A stretch of DNA of 64,000 nucleotides from Pseudomonadales bacterium (GTDB taxonomy: Bacteria; Pseudomonadota; Gammaproteobacteria; Pseudomonadales; Pseudohongiellaceae). Below the pieces are notes generated by a model. It was not told the origin of the DNA. It did not search any database and worked only from the letters and a program-made list of their open reading frames with translations. The stretch is taken from positions 1 through 64,000 of the forward strand of contig WLWQ01000004.1 in NCBI GenBank assembly GCA_012103535.1. The letters are read 5' to 3'. Made by a program: the position numbers and the translations under genes. Below, piece by piece: positions 57,964 to 64,000 of this stretch; position 1 is the stretch's first letter, and the number at the start of each line of letters is the position of its first letter.

Positions 57964-59697
57964 ATGACTCTAAATATTAAACAGCTGTTGCGCAAGGCGA
58001 AGGCCCACCTTAAGCAGGGCGAAACTGAGATAGCGGCCCAGTGTTACAAGGAAATTCTCAAAGAATATCCACACAACAAACAGGCACTTTCTGAACTAAA
58101 AGCATTGCAGCAGCCAGGGCAACAAAAAACTTCAAAAGCTAATCGTCCTTCACCGAAGCAAATTTCTAAACTAGTTGCAATGTGCGATCAACAAAAGTTT
58201 GAAGAAGCGTTGTCTGAATCTAACATTCTAGGAAAACAGTTTCCGAAATTTGCAATGATTCCGAATATGCAGGGGGCTATTCACGATACTTTGGGCCGCC
58301 ACGAGCAAGCAGTGTCTAGTTATCGCAATGCATTGCGCATCGAATCGGGCAATGCTTTGGCGCAGTTCAATCTTGGCAATGCGCTTCAACAACTGGGAGA
58401 TTTAGAGCAGGCCGCAGCTAATTTTGATAAATCTATACAGCTCAATCCTAAGCATGCCGAGGCGTATATTGGCTTAGCAAATGTGTTTTTTGAAATGGGA
58501 ATGGTGGTTGACTCCATCGCTGCTTATAGAAAAGCTTTAGTGCTTAAGCCTAATAATCCTGAAGCTCATAAAAATCTAGGTCGGGTACTGCGTGTACACG
58601 GAGATACTGAAGCGGCAATTTCAAGTCTTAGAAAAGCAGTTTCTTTAAATCCTGATTATGCTGAAGCGCATAGAATATTGGCTGTTGCAAAGAAAAGTGT
58701 TGAATATGACGATGATGTTAAGGCAATGGAAGCAGCTTATAGAAAGAATGATCTAAGTGATTCTCAAAGAATGCATCTTGCTTTCGGTCTCGGGAAGTCT
58801 TACGAGGACTTAGGCCTTTTTGAGAGAGCATTCGAATTTTACGAAGTTGGTAATGCTAAGAAGCGGGAAACATTCGATTATTCAGTTGAATCTGCTGCTA
58901 AGATGATGGAAGAATTAAAAAGTATATTTACTAAAGATTTTTCCGAGAAGCACAAGAATGCAGGCATTAACGATGACACGCCAATATTCATTCTGGGCAT
59001 GCCGCGTTCTGGAAACTCATTAGTTGAACAGATAATCGCAAGCCACAAAAATGTTTATGGGGCGGGTGAATTGAATCATGTCTCACGTATAGCCGCATCT
59101 ATATTCAATCGGAGTGGAGAATTAAATTTTGGCAAAAACATTCGGAATGCGAGTGCTGAAGATTTTTCTCAGGCTGGGCGAAAATATATTGATTTAGTTA
59201 GTAAAAATTGTGATAGCGAAAAATTCGTTACAGATAAAATGCCATTAAATTTTCTTAGAATCGGCATAATCAAGCTCATGTTGCCGAAATCAAGAATAAT
59301 TCATTGTTGTCGGGATTCGCGAGACACATGCTGGTCTATTTTTAAGAGCTACTTCCCTACCGAAGGTAATCGGTACGCGTACAATCTACAGGAGTTGGGG
59401 AATTACTATAAATTGTACAATGACCTGATGAATCACTGGCACAAGCTCTTTCCGAATGTTATCTATGATATACATTATGAAAATCTAGTAGCAAACCAAG
59501 AAGAGCAATCTCGCTCTTTATTAGCTTATTGTGGTCTGGATTGGGATGATTCATGCTTAAAGTTTTACGAAACTGATCGAGTAGTTACTACGGCGAGTGC
59601 TACTCAGGTGCGCAGCCCAATGTATAAAAGCTCTATCCAAACATGGAAAAAATATGAGAAATGGTTGACTCCTCTGCTTGATATATTGGACGACTGA
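57964..59697 (+). CDS. TPR-sulfotransferase
   Basis: A 577-residue cytosolic protein. The first 290 residues form about seven TPR units (for example AQFNLGNALQQLGDLEQA, AYIGLANVFFEMG, AHKNLGRVLRVHGDT). The C-terminal half is a sulfotransferase: P-loop LGMPRSGNSLVEQI near 344-357, in which Asn replaces the usual Thr, and a 3'-phosphate motif CRDSRDTCWS near 452-461. Proteins of this architecture are thought to sulfate tyrosine or other groups on substrates held by the TPRs. It is 88 bases after the fusion gene, likely functionally linked. Confidence 0.88.
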   Translation: MTLNIKQLLRKAKAHLKQGETEIAAQCYKEILKEYPHNKQALSELKALQQPGQQKTSKANRPSPKQISKLVAMCDQQKFEEALSESNILGKQFPKFAMIPNMQGAIHDTLGRHEQAVSSYRNALRIESGNALAQFNLGNALQQLGDLEQAAANFDKSIQLNPKHAEAYIGLANVFFEMGMVVDSIAAYRKALVLKPNNPEAHKNLGRVLRVHGDTEAAISSLRKAVSLNPDYAEAHRILAVAKKSVEYDDDVKAMEAAYRKNDLSDSQRMHLAFGLGKSYEDLGLFERAFEFYEVGNAKKRETFDYSVESAAKMMEELKSIFTKDFSEKHKNAGINDDTPIFILGMPRSGNSLVEQIIASHKNVYGAGELNHVSRIAASIFNRSGELNFGKNIRNASAEDFSQAGRKYIDLVSKNCDSEKFVTDKMPLNFLRIGIIKLMLPKSRIIHCCRDSRDTCWSIFKSYFPTEGNRYAYNLQELGNYYKLYNDLMNHWHKLFPNVIYDIHYENLVANQEEQSRSLLAYCGLDWDDSCLKFYETDRVVTTASATQVRSPMYKSSIQTWKKYEKWLTPLLDILDD

Positions 59698-59776
59698 TTT
59701 GAGCGTAGGACTGCGTTTTACTCTAATTTCTTTCTTAATATTCTTTCTAATCTGAATGCTCTAAAAGTGGTACATA

Positions 59777-60799
59777 ATGATGCTTGATTCCACAGCTCGC
59801 CCGAATGCATCTGCTCGAGGTGTAAATGTTTCAACGGTTGCAATCATAATTGGTATAGCGATTATGCTATCGGCATGCCAGCTTCTATTGCCGACTGATA
59901 CTGGAACAAGATCGGCAACAACAAATTCTATGATTGAACAGCCTGGATTTCTTCTGTGGACTGGATTAGAACTCGAACAGCGCAATGCCCAACTGGGCAG
60001 GACAATTCGCCCCGACGGTTCCTCTCGGGAAACGCTGGCAGACTATCTTACTCCAGCGAGATCTCACCGATTCCGCTTTATTCGCCGGGATAGTGCTGGA
60101 TTGCCGGAGCAGCACGACAACATCGAGGATTATGTCTACGTTCAAAGTGGGCAGGGGACAATCCTCGTCGGAGGTCAAATGTTAGGCCGCACGGGTGATT
60201 TAGGCACTGAAATTATCGGTGGTTCGCGCTATGCCGTTGGAGCTGGTGATGTGCTACGCATACCGGCGGGGATACCACACGCTTATCTTCCTGCAGATGG
60301 GGAGCACATCACCTATGTCCTAGTGAGAGTTCCTGCGTTCAGAGGAACAGTTGTGGAGAATCCAGATGGACAAGCCCCGGCATTTGATCCGCCGGGTTTC
60401 GGATTGTGGCGAGCGGCGGAATTAGCGCAAAGAAATGCGGCTATCGTTGCGCAGATGCGCACGGATGGTTCCTCCCGCGAGACTCTTGCGGATTATGGTG
60501 CTGGTGGTAACTCGCACCGCCTTCGATTCATTCGTCGTGACCGTGCAGGCGTGCCAGAGCTGCATGAAGAAATAATAGATGTGGTTTTTATTCAGAGTGG
60601 CGAAGGCACTGTTTTAGTAGGAGGAGAGATGATCGGTGAATCGAATGTACCTGGTGCCGTGATTAACGGTGGTTCGAGATTTTCCGTAACTGCTGGCGAT
60701 GTATTGCATATCCCGGCAAAAATGCCACACGCTTATCTGACTACAGATGGTGAGCATATTACCTATGTGTTATTGCGTGTTCCTGCGGTTGACGGTTAA
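59777..60799 (+). CDS. Lipoprotein with two tandem cupin domains
   Basis: A 340-residue protein. The signal ends in a lipobox (LSAC, Cys near residue 35). Two cupin domains (about 52-185 and 200-338) are clear internal duplicates: each has RxDGSSRETLADY, HRxRFIRRDxAG, an HxxxxDxVxxQSGxGTxLVGG core and GDVLxIPAxxPHAYL, with the same final stretch GEHITYVLxRVPA. The His residues of the cores and of PHAY may bind metal. The function is not known; cupin copies of this type occur singly in marine bacteria. It may belong to the preceding locus, but the gap and strand order alone do not show this. Confidence 0.8.
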   Translation: MMLDSTARPNASARGVNVSTVAIIIGIAIMLSACQLLLPTDTGTRSATTNSMIEQPGFLLWTGLELEQRNAQLGRTIRPDGSSRETLADYLTPARSHRFRFIRRDSAGLPEQHDNIEDYVYVQSGQGTILVGGQMLGRTGDLGTEIIGGSRYAVGAGDVLRIPAGIPHAYLPADGEHITYVLVRVPAFRGTVVENPDGQAPAFDPPGFGLWRAAELAQRNAAIVAQMRTDGSSRETLADYGAGGNSHRLRFIRRDRAGVPELHEEIIDVVFIQSGEGTVLVGGEMIGESNVPGAVINGGSRFSVTAGDVLHIPAKMPHAYLTTDGEHITYVLLRVPAVDG

Positions 60800-60879
60800 A
60801 GCAGCCCTTCAAAACATTTGAGTGAAATCAACCGTTAATTTACTCTCTTGGTTAAAGGTTTTTTCACCGAACGAATTAG

Positions 60880-62148
60880 TTAATTTTCTGGTAAATACCG
60901 CGAACTTAATTCGTTAATGAATTGCTGAAGGTCGGGGCGATTTTCCAACAGGTATTGAAATCCGTCTTGGCCGCGACGATTAACCATTGCTGCGTCGATT
61001 CCTTGCTCTAGCAACCATTGAAAGAGTTCAACGTTTCCACAATTGACTGCGATATGAAGTACGGAATCCCCAGACCCGTTAGTGGCATCTGCTTTTAATC
61101 CAGAAGCAACCAGTGGTTGGATGGCATTACAATGCGCAACTGATAGAGCTCTGGTCGATAATGATGTGCTATCGATAGCTAATTCACCAAGTTGCACAAG
61201 TGTGCTTGTCCAATAGCGATAGTTCGCAATAGTGCGCTCTTGCGTGGATGCTTCCCAACCATAGGGTTCCGCGATCACATTTAGAAATAAATCTTTGAAA
61301 TTCAATTGAGTCGTCGGACCTACTATTTCTCCAACAAACTTGGATGCTCCCTCTCGATATTGATCGATATATCTGGTGGAAAAGGGAATGAGAAATTTTG
61401 TTCGAGCATTTTGATGGTACTCCATTAGATTTTGACCATTGTAGTAATGGGTTACTTCAAATCTTAGAACACCGTCTACAATGGGTAGAGGCTCTAATGA
61501 GACGGCCAGCGATGTGGAGAAATTGGTAGTTGGAGAAACATCTCTGCCATCAAGGTATTTTGACTGAAAGATATGCCTGCCGTTCTCGAGAGCGATTAGT
61601 CCGCCTGGGAGATTCGATTGCAAAACTTGCTCAATATTTCGTTTGGGTAGATTGTTCACCAATTCGATTTTTTGAAAGCTTAAGGTTGGTCCTTCCCAAT
61701 ATTGGTTTGGCAATGTAACAAGTACTAGCAATGTAGCGCTGAACACAAAGAGCAGGCTACGAAATAGAAAGATGTTGCGAGGACGATCGAATACAAATAA
61801 TGCCAACATCATTAAGCCGCCAATGACACCCGTTAATTTTGACGAGAAGTTATTACTTGCTACAAAAAAACACGAGAATGCTACTGGCGCATAAAAATAA
61901 ACCGGGATCAGCAGCATACGCGTCTTGATAGCTACACTACGTCCAGAAGCCCTGCTGGAAAATGCGAATATCAAGAGTAATACAGGAATGAAACCAATTC
62001 CTGCCAAGACTAACAAGTAGGCTTCGAGCAGGCCTGGCGGTCCTACTGCGCCTGAAGCAAAAGTAGTAATAGGAAACAATAGGATCGCAAACAGATAAAC
62101 CGGTCCGCTAAAAGTCAGTAGTCTGCTTGATTCTTTGTTTTCGTTCAC
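60880..62148 (-). CDS. Membrane protein with C-terminal ankyrin repeats
   Basis: A 422-residue protein starting at GTG. Five or so hydrophobic segments (about 10-30, 43-64, 81-100, 108-125 and 130-148) fill the N-terminal part. A soluble domain (about 150-325) follows, and the last 90 residues have two or three ankyrin units (GDSVLHIAVNCGNVELFQWL and a weaker one after it). It should be a membrane-bound protein-binding factor. I do not recognise the middle domain. Confidence 0.72.
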   Translation of the reverse strand: MNENKESSRLLTFSGPVYLFAILLFPITTFASGAVGPPGLLEAYLLVLAGIGFIPVLLLIFAFSSRASGRSVAIKTRMLLIPVYFYAPVAFSCFFVASNNFSSKLTGVIGGLMMLALFVFDRPRNIFLFRSLLFVFSATLLVLVTLPNQYWEGPTLSFQKIELVNNLPKRNIEQVLQSNLPGGLIALENGRHIFQSKYLDGRDVSPTTNFSTSLAVSLEPLPIVDGVLRFEVTHYYNGQNLMEYHQNARTKFLIPFSTRYIDQYREGASKFVGEIVGPTTQLNFKDLFLNVIAEPYGWEASTQERTIANYRYWTSTLVQLGELAIDSTSLSTRALSVAHCNAIQPLVASGLKADATNGSGDSVLHIAVNCGNVELFQWLLEQGIDAAMVNRRGQDGFQYLLENRPDLQQFINELSSRYLPEN

Positions 62149-62376
62149 AGTGGGTCTATAGGATTAGAGTCAGTTGATATTGTAATGACCAGATGCAGTA
62201 ACGCTACTTTGACTCTTTGCGGGTAGCATGTACAGCGATAACGAGAAACTGTTGCTGGGGAGTGTGGCAAATTGAAATCTAAGGTGCGATGAATATTGAT
62301 CTTTGAATTTTCAATAATGACCAGACTCTATTATGATATTTATCAGGTTCTGTTGAAATTCGATTCAGGCAAAATT

Positions 62377-63006
62377 ATGGTAAAACGACGTCATATTGCA
62401 ATAATCCTCATTTGTATCATGCTTTCCAGTTGCGCAGTAATGAGCGAAGAGGAATGTGCATACTCTGATTGGACGGCTGTGGGCTATGAAGACGGAGCGG
62501 ATGGTCGCGGCAGCGAAAGATTTGGTGACTACCGCAGAGACTGTGCCGACCATGGCATTACACCTGATTTTCAAGCGTGGCAGGCAGGAAGAGAGCAAGA
62601 TCTAGTTGAATTTTGCCAGCCGCTACGTGGATTTCAGGTTGGGCAATCTGGGGGTAGATACAATGGTGTTTGTAGTAGCAATTCAGAATCAGTTTTTCTT
62701 GCTGCCTATAGATTGGGTGCTGAACTCTTTGGTTTACGCAGCAATCTTAACGTAATCAATTCCAATGTCTCAGCCAATACCCAGGCAATTCAGGAAATAG
62801 AAGAAGACACTGCAGAAATTGAGGCCATTATTGTTGGTGATGAAACTACTTCAGAGCAAAGATCGGCACTTTTAGCAGAATTACGTGAACTCTCAGAGAT
62901 AAAAGGAGAGCTGGAGCTAGAAGCAGAATTGCTTATTGAGCAGCGCGTTCTTGCTGAGCTTGCATTAAGCGATTTTGAAATAGCGGTTATTGAGGCTGGA
63001 TTCTAA
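62377..63006 (+). CDS. DUF2799-like lipoprotein
   Basis: A 209-residue protein; I chose the ATG at 62377 (CAGG seven bases upstream) over 62296, because it directly opens a lipoprotein signal with lipobox LSSC (Cys at residue 18). The mature part has the DUF2799 pattern: DWTAVGYEDGADGR, YRRDCADHGI, W-x-A-G-R-E-x-D-L and CQPLRGFQVGQSG. The family has no known function. A Glu-rich coiled coil occupies residues 130-205. Confidence 0.8.
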   Translation: MVKRRHIAIILICIMLSSCAVMSEEECAYSDWTAVGYEDGADGRGSERFGDYRRDCADHGITPDFQAWQAGREQDLVEFCQPLRGFQVGQSGGRYNGVCSSNSESVFLAAYRLGAELFGLRSNLNVINSNVSANTQAIQEIEEDTAEIEAIIVGDETTSEQRSALLAELRELSEIKGELELEAELLIEQRVLAELALSDFEIAVIEAGF

Positions 63007-63328
63007 TAGCTCGCTTAAATAATTTCTTTTTAAGAATTATTAAAGGCATCCGCAAAATCACTGCTATAGTTTTTCTCTTATCACGAACTTGTCCTAATAG
63101 TAAGTTTAGTGAATCTAACAACTTTTAACGCAATGAGCGTTGCATATACTTCAAAGCGGCTTATTAACTTTTCTTGAACTCAAAACTCTTCTTCTGTTAT
63201 CTACTGTTTTCTGAATTTGCAGCTAAATTGAACTAGGCTTAAATTAAGATTAATGAATGCTGGAAGGGCATGCACTAATCCTATTAGCCGAAATTCGATT
63301 TAGTTATAAGGAAAAAGGATAATAGACT
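63007..63328. other. Intergenic region before the phytase gene
   Basis: No gene is supported. AAAGGA at about 63314-63319 serves the next start. I see no repeat or RNA gene. Confidence 0.45.
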
Positions 63329-64000
63329 GTGAATAAGTTTCCACTGGTAATCGTACTACTAATTTCGCTCGGGTCCTCTGCCAATGAGATTACTCAGTTG
63401 CCCCCACCCAATGTTAAGACAGTGTTTCCAGTTGCTGAAACTACACCGATTACTAGCCGCGGCGATGCCGCCGACGATACGGCGATTTGGGTCGACTTCA
63501 ATGATCCTGCATCCAGTCTGATTGTGGGCACAGATAAAGAGAAAGGAATTGAGGTTTACTCCTTAGATGGCAAAAACGTGCAATCAGTAGAAGTTGGTAG
63601 AGTGAATAATGTCGATCTTCGATTATTTAATGATGAAGGTTCATGGAGTGCGCTAGCGGCGGCGAGCAATCAGTCAACAAATTCAATCAGCCTGTTTTCT
63701 ATTGATCAGAAAGGAATTTTACATTGGTTGCAAGCTAGCGAAATAGCTACAGGATTAGATGAGATCTACGGCTTGTGCATGTTCAAGAATGATTTTGGGT
63801 TTCAGGTTTTTGTCAATGATAAAGATGGGCGATACCAGCAATGGTTATTGCTCACTGTGGAAGGTTATTCAGAGCTGCCGGGATTTATTGGTCAACTAGT
63901 TAGAGAATTCACTGTGCCGAGTCAACCGGAAGGCTGCGTAGCAGATGATGAGAACGAAAAACTATTTTTAGGCGTAGAGGCCGAAGGTGTAAGAATCGTT
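63329..64000 (+). CDS. Exported beta-propeller phytase-like protein, cut by the window end
   Basis: The GTG start has AAAGGA nine bases upstream. The 224 residues present begin with a signal peptide (cleavage near residue 19, after SSAN) and continue with blades of the beta-propeller phytase fold: DAADDTAIWVDFNDPASSLI, GIEVYSLDGK, VGRVNNVDLR and PEGCVADDENEKLFLGVEAEG. These segments place the calcium and phosphate ligands in the family. It would release phosphate from phytate in the periplasm or outside. The C-terminal part lies beyond the window. Confidence 0.88.
   Translation, partial: MNKFPLVIVLLISLGSSANEITQLPPPNVKTVFPVAETTPITSRGDAADDTAIWVDFNDPASSLIVGTDKEKGIEVYSLDGKNVQSVEVGRVNNVDLRLFNDEGSWSALAAASNQSTNSISLFSIDQKGILHWLQASEIATGLDEIYGLCMFKNDFGFQVFVNDKDGRYQQWLLLTVEGYSELPGFIGQLVREFTVPSQPEGCVADDENEKLFLGVEAEGVRIV

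Overview
The window looks like a piece of a chromosome from a free-living, probably marine gammaproteobacterium. The support is: a TonB-dependent receptor, many exported and lipid-anchored proteins, Tat-dependent periplasmic enzymes, a full chemotaxis operon, many hybrid histidine kinases, and short palindromic repeats of the REP type. Base composition is moderate and even, and intergenic stretches are AT-rich. I found no rRNA, tRNA, CRISPR array, phage or intact insertion sequence. I cannot name the genus.

Layout. 1-375: no recognised gene. 376-12247: mostly periplasmic or exported proteins of metabolism and degradation (membrane-anchored beta-propeller, esterase, Tat epimerase, SMP-30-like propeller, split-barrel protein, Tat sugar isomerase-like protein, M28 peptidase), with a hybrid kinase at 6354-8822. 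12503-23257: small hypotheticals, a large FecR-domain protein with eleven internal repeats (13890-17594), a 2OG-Fe(II) oxygenase, an HDOD protein, an orphan PhnD-like binding protein, two unknown genes and the eroded end of a REP-associated transposase. 23258-35562: DUF1631 protein, ComFB protein and the chemotaxis set. On the minus strand the order is cheA, cheW, a soluble receptor, cheR, cheB, cheY, a CheZ-like protein, cheD; a second cheY and a STAS gene run divergently. 35918-39158: a secreted protein and a poly-HAMP chemoreceptor broken by a one-base frameshift. 39370-55448: a sensory region with a TonB-dependent receptor, a YfiR-like protein and four hybrid kinases, two of them carrying ABC-type binding domains and a third preceded by a PhnD-like lipoprotein. 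55830-60799: a sulfotransferase/TauD-type fusion, a TPR sulfotransferase and a tandem cupin lipoprotein. 60880-64000: an ankyrin membrane protein, a DUF2799-like lipoprotein and the start of a beta-propeller phytase.

How the parts fit. The chemotaxis operon is self-contained: kinase, coupling protein, methylation and demethylation enzymes, deamidase, response regulator, probable phosphatase, and a cytoplasmic receptor ending in a CheR-docking-like pentapeptide. No flagellar or pilus structural genes are present, so its output cannot be read from here. Five hybrid kinases lie in the window, and all phosphoacceptors visible belong to REC domains within the kinases or to CheY-type proteins; no DNA-binding response regulator is encoded. 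Several kinases are coupled to periplasmic ligand-binding modules borrowed from transporters (PF04392-like, PhnD-like, YfiR-like), although no transporter permease or ATPase is encoded.

Most notable for follow-up: the FecR/11-repeat/TbpB-like protein, the sulfotransferase-2OG oxygenase fusion beside a TPR sulfotransferase, the transporter-derived sensor cluster, the CheZ-like gene, and the palindromic repeat families with their transposase fossil.
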